From Lepiota brunneoincarnata (taxonomy: Eukaryota > Basidiomycota > Agaricomycetes > Agaricales > Agaricaceae), in assembly GCA_023014365.1 (NCBI GenBank), contig JAEBUN010000006.1, positions 62,001-126,000 on the forward strand: a stretch of 64,000 nt of DNA, read 5' to 3'. Under the pieces are notes generated by a model. The model was not told the DNA's origin. It worked only from the letters and a program-made list of their open reading frames with translations, and did not search any database. Each line of letters starts with the position of its first letter. Within the stretch, counting starts at the first letter, position 1. Below are positions 44,839 through 57,322 of the stretch, one piece after another. The position numbers and the translations under genes are program-made.

Positions 44839-46082
44839 ATGGCCAGCTACGCAACCACACGACACCAAGGTCCCGCCAAAGACAGGATTACTGACTATCA
44901 TACCACTCTATTCCGTCGGTTAATATGGGAGGGAACCGTTCCTCTCGAAATCCGCTGTCGATACCAAGGAGCTTCCCGCCAACTCGAATAGAGGCCTCGA
45001 GTGCTACTACGTGCAAGCGCCCCGCGTCAGCTACCTCCCTCTCCTAACGCCTGAAATTCGCCGATATCTGATGGATGTAGTATTTGATGAAGCGGCTGTC
45101 GCCTCACTTAAAGAGGAAGATTGGTGGTTCGAAACCGAGGAAGGCATGTTGCTGAAATGGTTCGTGTCTGTTCGCTTCGACTTAGGTTACTGCAGTCTGA
45201 CACTGTGTGGTAGGCACTGGCCAATCGGTGTCATATTTGATAACCATGCTATATCCGCCTCCGTCCGCGCAGCCGCGTCCCACCGCCCGCCCTCCCAATC
45301 TTTACCACTCCGACTGATACTCCATCTAGTCTCCCCTCCCACGGAAAAACTTATGCTTGCACCCTCCCAAGACGCATGCAAACAGGCCTTCATGGGACAG
45401 CTTAAGGAAGCCGATTTCATTCGCTGGGGTAATACTAAACGCATGACCGGCTTACGGAAAGCTGAGCAAGATGGTATTTGGGAAAGCATCAAAGACCGTA
45501 TGTATTCCTTCTCTGAAAAAGATACTTTGCCGAGGCATAGCTTCTAGACAACTTTGATGAATATTGGCGTATTGCCTCTAAAGTAACACCATCAGCGACA
45601 GCTGTGCCTTCCGCTGGCTCTCTGAATAACGTTTCCTATGCACACGCGACCACCTTCCGTTGATGCAGGTGGGATGTCCGAGCGTGACAATGCATTTACC
45701 GTGCGCTGTGTTCCAGTGAGAATCTACCTTCCCGATGGGCCATCAATTCAGGAACTTGTTCCCCCACTTCTTGAAGACGGTATGGACTGGTTCTGCACCC
45801 AATCACCTTTGATTTCCGCCTTGACACTCCCTTATAGGAACGCCACATACACTCTACCACTTTTTATCAACTCACCTTCCTTTGCTATTCCCGACACAAC
45901 CGATGCCTCCCGGGTCTTCCCGAGTAAATCCGGCTTCGCAGGCCAGACCGACTCCTGAACCGGCCTACGCCCTGGTGCAAGGTGTGGTTTCACCCCCCGA
46001 AGCCGAAATGGCTTGGCTTGGGGCATGTCTCGCAGGAGCTGATGGCTGGCTCAATATATGCATTGGCTTGAACAACAGCTAA
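44839..46082 (+). pseudogene. ATG5: autophagy protein Atg5 with two +1 frame breaks
   Basis: Atg5 is the Atg12 acceptor in the conjugate that helps lipidate Atg8. Four exons (44839-45159, 45214-45497, 45548-45779, 45838-46082) encode the whole conserved length, about 359 aa if two extra bases are discounted: RRLIWEGTVPLEIR, QAPRVSYLPLLTPEIRR, HWPIGVIFD, FIRWGNTKRMTGL (with the lysine region used for Atg12 attachment), FDEYWRIASKV, VPVRIYLPDGP, and PPEAEMAWLGACLAGADGWLNICIGL. Frame break 1 is at 44955-44956 (CGC|T|GTC, between EIR and VDTKELP). Break 2 lies in about 45580-45640 (near TCC|T|ATG). Everything else looks functional, so sequencing error, recent decay or recoding are all open. Confidence 0.85.
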
Positions 46083-46336
46083 TTGGTTTATACAGTATAT
46101 CCTACATGCTCTTAGTTACTTGAGGCTGCCTATATTACGAGCGAACAATTGGATATCATATCATGTTCCTGACCATATCACGAAGAGTCCAAAACATCAT
46201 TGTCCGAGTAAATTACCTAATGTCCATATGTGGTTCGCTCCCGAACGTCCATTCATAAGAAAAGGAATATGAAAAAGCCTAGTTCTACGACCACTGCTAC
46301 ATATTCAGTCCAATTTCGTGCAGTAGGTCCCTTGAC

Positions 46337-47853
46337 TTAGCGTCGGCGGCCATAATAAAGCCCCTCCCCGCTGTAGATTGATTTTGATCCCATCCCAGCT
46401 AGGAAGCCGTCGATGTAACCATTATCGACGGACGGCGGGTTTCGTGAAGGCCAGGGATCGGCAAGTTCCCTTTCAATCATGTCGTTCAACACGAGCTGGA
46501 GGTTCTCAGCGCGTTGAAGTCTGAGTAGAGATCGGTTCAAAATCAAGGTTGTCATAGACCAAACGAAACTAGGGACCCCTCGTTGAGCCAGATACGAATT
46601 TCTGGGAGCGGTACTCACAAAACTGTCATCATGACAAGTTCTGGTCGGCGTGTAGCCGCCAAACTTAGATTTGCACACCTGAACAAAGACAACGCCTTTC
46701 ATGGCTCCCTGTTCACCAAGGTCTGAAGCTTAGTCCAGTTACGCAAGGGACGCACCATGAAGAACGTAACACCATCCCTATGTAGAGCTGCCCTCAATGG
46801 CGTGTTGGCGTGCCTAGGGACTGAGAGAGCGTTCCACCAAGTCGCAATGAGTACTGCGATCTCGAAGACCATCTGCCCAAATAAACACTGGTATCAGGGA
46901 TATTTTGTCGTGCGCAAGCTGGACAGCTATGAGCGACACACCGGCGCTCCCCAAACAACGACGAGTTTCGGTGTCGACCTTAACAGAAAGCACATAGAGA
47001 ACGAAGGCGAATACACAACAGAATCTGTCGGCCGATAAATAAGTCCTGCAAGACTCAATTCTAGTGTAACATCTCGAACAAACCAGCAAGCTCAGCTAAA
47101 GATGCAACCATCATGCTCGAGGTGGCACCAAAGCTGACAATAAATCCAATTGTTAACAGCCAAGCAACAGACTAAGTTCCGTTGGTGAAAGTGGGAAATT
47201 ATGGGAGTGAAAGTACGTGGCTTACACGACTTCTGTCCCAGAGACTCACAACTCGCAAGAGAACCAATATGTTGGCCATCCCCAGGGATACAACGGATAG
47301 CATAGCAATCAGAGAGAACATATTCCTGCATCTTTGAATCTGTTGTTCATTATCCACGATTCTAGGCAATTAAAAATGCGTACGTCTGGAGTGTCCAATG
47401 GAAGGGGTGGGTAAATAACCACGTCCAGAGTCTGAAGCTCGAAACTCTCACCGCTTGTGTCAAGGGCTTGCCCCAAAAATGATTCATTTCTTGGGGTAAT
47501 CGGTACTGAGTTGACTAATTTTCCATCACTATGGGGCTTACCATAGGAAATGACGAGAAGCGATGCAGGGACCAGATACCGGTTGAATAGAAAGAGATAC
47601 TTTGCATAAGACGAAGCCGCGGGCCAAATGAGACTGATCTCTGACAGAGTGAGATGTCATCATCTTTTCTGTGCCATGAATTCCATTATGTACTTACCAG
47701 AAGGAAGTGTAAGGAGGTGGTCGTAGATGAGAGCAACGAGACCTGCTCCTGCAGAGAATTCCTAGAATCTATACCAATGGGTCGCAAAGGAACGACAACC
47801 AACGTACCGCTCAAATAACGAGTGGCATTTGCATAACGAAAGAAAGCGTCCAT
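46337..47853 (-). CDS. DUF6533-domain multi-pass membrane protein
   Basis: Start at 47853 (MDAFFRYANATRYLS). First exons 47853-47808, 47748-47698 and 47640-47542 give the DUF6533 signature YDHLLTLPSEISLIWP followed by a membrane segment (YLFLFNRYLVPASLLVISYG). Later exons carry further helices: MFSLIAMLSVVSLGMANILVLLRVVSLWDRS (about 47330-47235), VAWLLTIGFIVSFGATSSMM (about 47170-47110), EIAVLIATWWNAL...LHRDGVTFFM (about 46880-46760), and FVWSMTTLILNRSLLRLQ (about 46565-46510), with the end GEGLYYGRRR at 46337. I did not fix all splice sites in the middle. This family is greatly expanded in Agaricomycetes; its function is unknown. Confidence 0.8.
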
Positions 47854-48123
47854 CCCAGATAGCAACAGTCAGCGGCGGGGCATAGAGACGAAGAGGAAAC
47901 GGCAAGCGCATGCATTCTAGTTACATTAATATCTCCAAGGGATCATTGTCATCCCAGGAATGTCAACGATTTGACAGAAAACAGGGTATTTGAATGATGG
48001 CGAAGGGGGTCATGGGAATGATAGTCTCGTGATGGAACGTTCTCAACTGGGAAATCCAGTGAACACTTCACCCGCAAGTACCAAATCGGAAACACACTGT
48101 CATTCGCACCGGTGGAAGGAATA

Positions 48124-48559
48124 TTATACATCAAACTTCACGATCTGTTCGCCCCCAGTTCTATCAATCTTCAATAGCCGCTTCGCGACACATCCATAAA
48201 CAATGCGAGATGTGTTTTGCTGTGATGGGCTCGTCTTGCTGCCAATACCCCGAGCTGCTAGTAGTTCTTTCACTTTACTCAGAGGTAAGGAGTAATCGGC
48301 CGAAGACGAGAGTAGCCCAACCAATAGTGCGGCAGTTAAAAGTTGTTGTGATGATGGGGTGGTTTTGACGGTGATGGTAGTTGGGAAACTATCGACAGGA
48401 GCAGCGTGTTCCATGCTCTCCAAATATTCACTTGAGGGGGTCTTAGTGGTACATCATCAGAAACGCAGGTCCGACTCACATCATGTCCCGTGTCGAAGGT
48501 TTCTCATGAAGCTCAAGGCCACTTGTGGCAGCGGCCGCGGCGATGACAAGGTCGCTCAT
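48124..48559 (-). CDS. small hypothetical protein
   Basis: Two exons (48559-48480, 48430-48124; 49-nt intron) give 128 aa, starting MSDLVIAAAAATSGLELHEKP and ending RLLKIDRTGGEQIVKFDV. The central part is Ser/Thr-rich with a hydrophobic block (LLTAALLVGLL). No family recognised; the conserved-looking ends and clean splice sites argue for a real gene. Confidence 0.6.
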
Positions 48560-48826
48560 GACGGTCCAGATTTTGGCCTACAAGATTATTTGCATCAAGT
48601 AATGGAATTTTGAAAGAAAGCACACACGATGATCACTTCAACTTGCCCAGTGATTACAATTTTATGTACATTTTGACTGGATGGTTCTTGCAGAATACCA
48701 TGAGCAAATTTTGGACATTCCTGGGACGATGCACTCCGTGGAGAGGACGAGCTTGTGACTCTAGATTCGGGGGAAGTTGCCGTTGATGCGCGAGCCGATC
48801 CCTGAAAAGAGCCTGTGGGGACAACT

Positions 48827-49915
48827 TCACCTTGAGTGGAAATTAGAACTTGGTCTCGGAGCAGTTGTCGTTCGGGATTTTCTGGGGAGTCTGTGTTGCG
48901 ATTGGGAGTGGGGTTTATGAGGGGGATGGCGGCAGTTCTTAATACTGCCAGGGCTAGCGGAAAATGAGAGTGTGCTGACGTCTTCGAGCTCCACGTCCTC
49001 GTCCATCAACAAGTTGTTGCTGAATTTCAAGGTGCGAGTGGATGCTGCTGGAGTACTCCAGAAATCATCCTCTTCAATGTTTGGTCGTGCCACTGCAAGG
49101 GGTTTGTGTGCAGAGCCCCCGTTCTCTACAAGATCGAGATGGGATTTCCTTGACTTGATGAGGGCAAAGCGCTTTGAAAAGTAAGTGTGTGGGATATTGG
49201 GATCTGGACGGTCGATTTACCTTGTTGGTGAGCTGTGTTAATCTCGAGCGTAGTTCCTTGGTGCGTCGCTCCTCCTCTTCGAGTTGCACTTTGGAGTCGG
49301 GCCCTTCCGAAGACTTAGTCTAAACCTAGGATATCAGGGGGCGAGTTTGACAAGTCAAGCAGAAAGGTGGACCTGTTCAAGATTGTACAAATTATCTGTA
49401 AGACTTTCAATGCTTTCCCTGATTGCGGAGACTCGCTCAAGGATTGCTTGGGCTTGGAGCTGGGCGCGGGGCATCGGTCGTACAAGTTTGCTGAGTGAGG
49501 GTCAGTGCGGATAACGAGGCACGTAGTCATCGGAGCTTTACTATCGATCCATATATTTCAGGGCGGCCTCTGCGTACACTCCGGGATCTGTGTCCCGCAA
49601 CCTGGACGCGTCTTCATGGCGTGTATTGGGGCGCTTGAGGGGGGTAGCGCCGTTGAAGCTGACCCTTTCAATCTCGAGGACTGCTGGAGGCGCTGAGTGC
49701 TTCTCTTGAATGCAGGTTCTTTCTAATTGAACAAGAGTAAAGAGACCAAGTTCCGACGGATCAACATCGCGGATTAGATCTCCTAGATGACCTGTGAGGA
49801 TGGCGCGAGTAAAGGGACCGCAGAAATCATGATGGCGTGAGCAGTGCTGGGCAACGGACTTGATGTTTCTGCCGGTGCCATTGAGGAGGTCGATGTGATC
49901 AGACAAGGATCTCAT
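48827..49915 (-). CDS. SPC34: probable DASH complex subunit Spc34
   Basis: Four exons (49915-49542, 49490-49373, 49319-49221, 49171-48827) close in frame at 311 aa. The N-terminus (LSDHIDLLNGTGRNIKSVA, FTRAILTGHLGDLIRDVDPSELGLF) and the middle motif LKYMDRYKLVRPMPRAQ followed by a coiled coil (AQAILERVSAIRESIESLTDNLYNLEQ, then EEEERRTKELRSRL) match the Spc34 layout. DASH/Dam1 forms rings that couple kinetochores to microtubules. The C-terminal part (EEDDFWSTP onward) is low-complexity. The assignment rests on remembered family layout, with no search. It shares a 231-bp divergent promoter with the DOCK gene. Confidence 0.75.
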
Positions 49916-50146
49916 TTGAGCAGCTGGAAAGATGGAATGTGTTTGTGGGATGATTTGACAAGGAGGTGGTGACCCTGACCGGTCTTCGGCCTCGGCTTCC
50001 CCATATCGTCCTTCTCCTCAGACCTATCTATCCTCTCTTCTCCGACTCTCTCCCCCTGCGCTGGACATCCCTTCCTCATCTCCTGTATATAATACCCTAA
50101 GGTTACACCCTCAACAGCTTGTGCACCACTCTCTAATCCCTACCTC

Positions 50147-53100
50147 ATGTGGGAACCGCTACCACTCATCGTTTACGGTTATGCTATCCATCCTCTGACA
50201 CCCTTCAAACGCGAAACAAGACTATCCAGCCGCAACAGGCTCTCTACTGTGACTGAAGCGTCGACCGATGACCATTCCATCGTCTTGAGGGATGTGGTTT
50301 CTCTCGAGGTTGGGGACGAGGTTTACGCGTTCGAGAAGTACACACCACCGCCAAAAGATTCAGCTGAGGGCGTTTGGTACCGAGGGTGTGTGCTTTTCTA
50401 CCTCTCCATAGACCTTTGGCTTGATGTTCCTTGCCCCTGATAGCTATGTTGTCTGCACAACCCGACGGCCTCCGGTTTCGTGGTCACTCTCGGATTCTTC
50501 AGCATCGTCCAAGCCAATAAAGCTCGAGGAGCCACAGCAAGTCTTCATTGGAATATTTCCCGCATCCCATATATTCGTTCGTGATGAACTTCCTGACGCG
50601 GAAGGTCGTTTACCTGACCTCGCTCATTCTCTCAATGGCGGGTCCGTCTTCCTGGGGTCCCATGAGCGCATGATGCCCACCGACGGTCCTGGTCAGTGGA
50701 ACAAGGAAAAGAGCAGCATCGGAGTGGATTTCCTACCAGCGGTGGAGGAGGATGTTACTGATGGTCATCCGCTGAGAAGGCAAATCAGAGTGCACGCTCC
50801 ACTAGAGCATGGCAGTCTCTCGAGGGCAGCTTTGCCCGTATATTCTACCAGCATCCGTTCCACTAGTGTCCGATCAGTCAGCATCAGATCTTCTTCCCCC
50901 GCAGAGTCTCAAGTAGACAAACCCTTGCCCCCTCGACCATCGCTTAAATCTGGTGATGACACTGCCTCGGGTGCTCGTCAACCAATTATCGATGAAATTG
51001 CCTCTGCTCTCCGCGAGTGGCATACTCTCATGTTTCACTACTTGGCAAGACGCTGATTACAAATTATTCCATATCGTTCGAGAACACATTGAAGCCTTAC
51101 ATTCCGGTCGACGACAGTTGCTTGCGCAGACCCTTAACACTGAGGAAACTGTCAACATGCGCAGGGAATGCGTCATACGCCTTGTCAGCGGGAACCTTGT
51201 CCAGGGGTTGGACATCATCGTGCGCCATCCGACATGGGGAGGCCTAGCTAACGTTGATGTTGAAAGCGTGCCAGATCCGAGAAGTTGGATTAGTGCAACA
51301 CGCATGTACGCAATGCAAACCTCTCTGGCTTATCTCAATGTTGACGAAGATGTGGAAATCAAACCATATCGTGCAAGTACCGATCAACTTCTCTCGGGCG
51401 CTTTACCCACTCCCGCGCATTCAGCCTTTCCGGAACTACCTTGTCTGCACTATAGAGGTTGCTCCCAGTCCCAGGCTAGCAGACAATCTGCCGCAAAATT
51501 TTATCATGTTTTTCTCGACCTTCGCGCGTTTGTCGCTTCCCCTTGCTCACCGGGAGAGACAGCCGAGCTGTTTTTTTCTCTCTATAAGAAGCAAGGGACC
51601 CAGTTTGTGACAGAGGAATTCTGTGCCATCCTCAACCATAACGGGGTGCTTGCACGAGATCCTGCGAGCAAGATCCGCACCATTTTCACCGATCTCGCCT
51701 ATCCTGATGTCCAAGACCCGGTCTACCTCGTCTGCCGGATTGTAAGGAACGGCTCTTTCAAGCTGGGTTCTAGCGGCGGGGCGAACGGCTTTATAGAAAA
51801 TGGGCAGAGAGGGTCACAAATTGCCAGTAGGGGAGAAGTTCCTAGTTGGACCGAGGCTAAAAATGGTGCCGCTGCGAATGGTACTCGCAACGCCGTCAAT
51901 GGCGATCCTTCCGGCCTTGTTCGACGACCATTTGGTTGCGCGGTCCTAGAACTTACCCAAATTGGCAAGATGGCAACTGAACAAAGTGACTCATCGCTAC
52001 TAAAAGAATATTCGATGCCGATCTTTGTCCCCACGAATGAAGCCTCATTTTCGATGATACATCAGAGTATAATCAATAATATCACTAAAGAGTACGAAAA
52101 GTCACCAAGGTATGGCTTCCCACACTTTGTGCCAATTAAGTTTTTAGACCGATTCATACAGAGCCGAGATGCTTGCTGTTTCCATCAAAATCTTCCGCGG
52201 CGATGCACAAACTATAGTTCGAGAGAATCCATCACTTCTGCAGGACATTCCCCATACATTGCGCTTGGGATTCCCCGATGTCGTCTTCCCGGGCGATGAG
52301 CGTAATGAGCTCTACATCAAACTCTGGTGTGGCGACTTCAGTTCCTCGCATACAAGTTCAGGAAGACTGAGCATCGGTCGTGGGCAAACTGGAAATGTCC
52401 AGATCTCCATCGAAGTCAAAGACCAGAATGGAAAAACGGTTGATAACGCCATCTCTCAGGGTAGCGGGGAACCCCTTATGTCGCAGTTTCATTCTATGGT
52501 TTTCCACCGAATTACTGAGCCGACCTTTGGCGAGCTTATCAAGATCAGGTTGCCCCCAGAGGAAGTACCGAACTGGCATCTCTTTTTCACGTTTAGGAAT
52601 CGTACAGGGCGCGAAAAAGGAGGGAATAAAGGCCACTCGGAGCCCTACGACAGACCTTTTGCCTTTGCATATCAGCCCCTCTTTCCTGATTCAAGTGCTT
52701 TCGTCGAAGATGGCAGTCACACGCTGGTCATGTACCGGGCCGACAGGCTCAGTCAGATATCATCGGATGTCTATATGACGGCACCCTTCCACTCTTAACG
52801 CCGGACAAAAAGCGGACCAACTTGTGATCCCTCAGGAAATGCAAAGAGTAGCACCTCCTCTCAGAGATACTCTTACAATCCGGAGTTCACTATGCTCGAC
52901 AAAATTTACGCAAAATCCGATTTTGTTCAAACTCCTCAATTGGGAAACCACCGCCGACAAGGACATTTTATCGACACTCCTCACAAGGTTTACTTTCGTA
53001 GGAGAGGGCGAAATTGTCAAGTTTTTGCGGGATATATTTGATGCGTTGTTTGGTATCCTCGTGTCTCAGAACAACCAATCCAGTGAGATGGACTTGCTGG

Positions 53101-56100
53101 TCTTCAATGCTCTCGTCACAGTGCTTGGCATAGTCCAAGACAGACGATTCAGTAATTTTCAACCGGTGTTGGACGTTTATATCGAACAGCATTTTACCTG
53201 CGCTGCCGCAGCCTCTCACATGATTCACTCCATGAACCGACTCCTCACTAATCCGGCATCGGAGGAAACCTCACCTAGCCTGCGAGCTGCGCTAAAAGTC
53301 TGGCATTATATCTTCAAATTCATCGCCCGTTCCCGCGAGCTGCAGAAAGCGAAGGAAATTGGTATGGGAGGTGGTGCTACAGCTGAACATTTGGAGGCAA
53401 CCTTTAAAAGAGAGCTCCGGTCCCATCTCTCCGAAGTGACACGAATGATGTCAATCTCGTCTCCTTCGATCGTTGGTACACAGACTATTGCACTCCAGCA
53501 CTTCACGTCCATCCTTCCTGAGCTGGCGAAGATGTTCACCATAGTCGAACTCGTCTCCATCGCTACAACCTTTGCGAACGCTGTGACCGCTAACAAGGGC
53601 AAAATTGTCATTTGGAAGCTCATTATGTACCTTCAGATTGTCAAGGGTTTTTTGTTCGATAACCCTCAATCTCGACCGTTGTTGGTGGATGCCGTCGTCA
53701 TCTGGATTAAACCCCACTTCGGCCGTTATGATGAGTATGCTCATACTAGTTCAAACGATTCTGACACTGTTCGAGACAATGCTCGCTTAACTTGGTTGGA
53801 GAGTATACGGCTTTGCGTCACTATCATCGCAGTCGTGCTTGATAAGCTCCAACAGAGACTTGTTAATCAAGAGGTTCGAGCAGATAATCGAGCGTATCGA
53901 CAAGAGCAAGAAAACGTAGAGTGCCTATTACCTTTGCTCCCTAGGTTTGTGCTTCGTGCCAGGAGATTCATGAGCTCTTCTGATATGCTCTGATAGATTG
54001 CTTGATTCCTATCGAGAGTTGCAAGCGCCTGCCTCGCGTAAGGTTATGGAACAGATTCGTCCCCAAGCGACCCTCAAGCATTCGGTACCAGTAACTTTTC
54101 CCGAATCCTATCCATTCTCCCTCCTGTCGACCCTACCCGAAACCCCACGGTCAGCCGGTGTCACTGCCACTATTCCGAAAGCTACCGACAACGTATTTAG
54201 TCCAGCACTGGGAGAAACTGCTGTTGTTTTCCTGGTGCTGGTGCTGACTTCACCAGTGAAGGATATTCTCAACTTCCTTGAATCCAGTCTTGTGATTGAA
54301 GGCCGAGAACGGTTTATTGCACTTCTCTCTCAGCTTTTCAAGGTCGCCACCTCGATTCTTGATAGCGAAGCATTCCCAAGGACATGGTTGAACATCAATA
54401 TATTGGCACACAAAGTTTTGATCAAGATGATGGAGCCTGTGGCAACGATCCTTGAGAAGGAGTTCATCCCCCCACAAGAACAGGAATCCGACTTCGACTC
54501 GAACTTGTGGAGAGAGTGTTTCTATATGCTTTTGAGGCTTCTCTCGTCTGATCAACTCGTGATTGAAGAGTTTAGCCCCCAGGTTCGTTCGATTACTACA
54601 TAGCCCTTGCATTTATCTATTCATCGGACGAGTCTTATCTATTAGAAACGACGCGCAGTCTGGCGACTTGCTGGTGACATCCGAGGGGAAGGTGCCGCGA
54701 TCCTACTAAACCTCTGGCAAGGCTTGGGCTCATCAGAAATGGGTACGAGTTCAGAGCCTCCCATTCGATATGGGGTACGTGAAAATCTCAACCAGCTTTC
54801 AACACCGTTGCTGATTGCAGCCACAATGAAGGGGTATCAGGTGTATCTACATTCGCTGGTTGGCCATGTTGTAAATCTGTGCCTGAGTCACCATGATCAG
54901 CTACGCATCAACGCCGTTCAGATGCTCTTCAGCATGATTGTTACTGAATACCATCAGTCCGAACACTTCGATGGAATCGAAAACGAGCTAGTGACCAGGC
55001 TGGATTCGTTGTTCATGTCGGATAGCAAGGGAGATGATATATCACGGGCATTTTTCATCAGCCACTTGCGGCATCTCTTCACAATTTCAGATGTCGATGA
55101 GCAGCTTCGTGATCGGGTATCGAACTTTTTAGATTCGGTCGACCTTTTCTTGGAGTTGCTTCTGAGCGTCCGTGATCTCCCTGAAGGCGAGGAGTTCCAG
55201 GATGATCGTGTCATGGCAACGGTGGGCATTTTAATGATCCGTGATGCGTGATCTACTTACGTCTGTCCAGTTGAGACTTATGAACTTCATCCGTCGGATC
55301 GGAAGAGACGAGATTTATATCAAATATGTCCACCAACTAGTCAATGTAAGCAAACCAGATCCAATGTCCATAATAAATGCTTCATGTTTTCAACTTTTGT
55401 AGATGCACCTGCAATCTCAAAATTATGTCGAAGCGGCTCTGACTTTGAAGTTGCACTCCGATCTGCATGAGTGGGATCTGAACTCGTTTGTTGGACAGAT
55501 GGAGGACCTTGGATTACCACAACAGTCCCACTTTCATAGAAAAGAGACCCTGTGTCTTTTGATCCTAAATTATCTCGGTAACCCGTTCTTTTCGTGAGGT
55601 TACGTTCTGATATTAACCTATGATGTAGGTCAAGGTAAAGCATGGGAAACGGCAATCGAGATATGCAAGGAGCTGGCCTATCAGCATGCGGAGGTCACAT
55701 TCAACTAGTGCGTGAAAGGCCAGGCTTGCACGTAACTACTAACCAACCTGTTTGGGATATAGCTCTCGTCTATCAGAAATTCTGAGGCACCAGGCCGCGT
55801 TGTTAGAGCATATTGTGACTGAACAACGATATTATCCCGATTATTATCGTGTCACTTTCTACGGCAACTTCCCAGCCGCGATTCGAGATAAGCGTTTCAT
55901 TGTGAGTAGGTACGAATTCATTAGAAGAAACTACTGACATTCCGCAGTATCGAGGATACGAATGGGAAAAGTTCGGTGCCTTTTGCGAACGTATGCTCAA
56001 CAAGCATCCCGGCGCTCAGCTGTTGAAAACTCCGGGAGATCCCCCCGTGGATATCCGTTTTGGCAATGATCAATACATTCAATGCACTGCCGTTACACCC

Positions 56101-57322
56101 GAGCCTAACCGTACTTCCCCCATCTTCACGAATCCAGATGTTCCTCTAGCAGTGCGGACATACTACGAGCACAGGTATACTAACTCTTATTATTCACCTG
56201 GCTATATTTGATGCCCTTTTCAACAGTGCAATCAACTTATTCAGCTCGTCACGACAGATAAAAAAGACGGCTCGAGACGGTTCAGAAGAGATCTGGCTGG
56301 AAAAGACGTATTTTACTACAGAGGAGACTTTTCCGACAGTTCTTCGCCGCTCTGAAGTAGTTGGGGTAGAGGTTGTTGAGATATCCCCCCTCGAAAATGC
56401 CTTGAACGAAGTGGATCTCAAGACGAAGGAGTTATCATCTTTGCACCAGAAGTATCAAGCGCTCGCGAAAACAGCTCAACAGGTCTCTACCAACGCTCTG
56501 GCCATGTCACTGAATAGTGCCGTCGACGCACCTCTGAATACAGGAATTGCATCCTATCGACAAATGTTCTTTAATCCAGACTATATCGCTCGTAATCCCG
56601 AAAGGGCCGAGATGGTAGAGAAATTGAAAACTGTCATTGATGAACAAGTGAGTCGTAGCCTCTTACCTTTATTCGACACCGCCTGACCCGTCGGAATAAA
56701 GGTTCGTGTCATCGACAATTGCCTCAAACTCCACGGGCACCTCTGCCCTCCTGAATTTATTCCCTTCCATGAAACACTTGAAAAATTCTTTAGGCGCAAC
56801 TTCCGGGAAGAGATTAGGCGATTAGCGGTCGACGTCTCCGACTCCACATCGCCCATACGCTCACCCCTACACCAGTTCCCTTCCGCGCAAAGCATACTGG
56901 TCCCCGATGCGAACCGTTTCGTCATTCCACCACTGCAAGTTGGTGGCCCAGTCCTGACACCCCCGCCCCTCAGTCCACAGTCCCTGACAAGTACGAGCAA
57001 CCCAACACTCCCACTCACCAGCGGCAAACAACAAACGCCCTTGCAGCGACACTTGGCCCACCTTGCTCGACATGGTATCACCGGTGTCGCGTCGGCCCCA
57101 GGCGATATGGTCAGCAGCGACTCTATGTCTGTCGAATCGCCGCGCAACTCTTTTATTAACGTCGGCAACAACAATGGAATCCAGAACACCTCTACCCCCC
57201 AGGTATCGGGTACTTCAGTTGCACCGTCGTACATGGGAAGTGTAGGCTCGTTTTCCTTGAAGGGCCGTCTCTCTCGTTTTGGAAGCCTTACGTTTGGACG
57301 GCGGAATGCTTCGAATACTTAA
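50147..57322 (+). pseudogene. DOCK-family Rho/Rac GEF with two +1 frame breaks
   Basis: Twelve exons: 50147-50385, 50444-52109, 52162-53944, 53997-54582, 54646-55221, 55271-55345, 55403-55577, 55629-55707, 55763-55901, 55948-56174, 56227-56647, 56702-57322. They total 6587 nt, i.e. 2194 aa once two extra bases are discounted. Domains: N-terminal SH3 (SLEVGDEVYAFEKY...FPASHIFV), helical region (YKLFHIVREHIEALH), C2-like DHR-1 (AFVASPCSPGETAELFFSLYKK, NELYIKLWCGDF), long helical repeats, catalytic DHR-2 (about residues 1616-2010: LMNFIRRIGRDEIYIKYVHQL, AWETAIEICKELA, RVTFYGNFP), and a Ser/Pro tail. DHR-2 loads GTP on Rac/Cdc42-type GTPases. Breaks: 51054-51057 (CGC|T|GAT, LARR then DYKLF) and 52794-52797 (TCT|T|AAC, PFHS then NAGQKADQ); both expose a stop codon. 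Confidence 0.88.
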
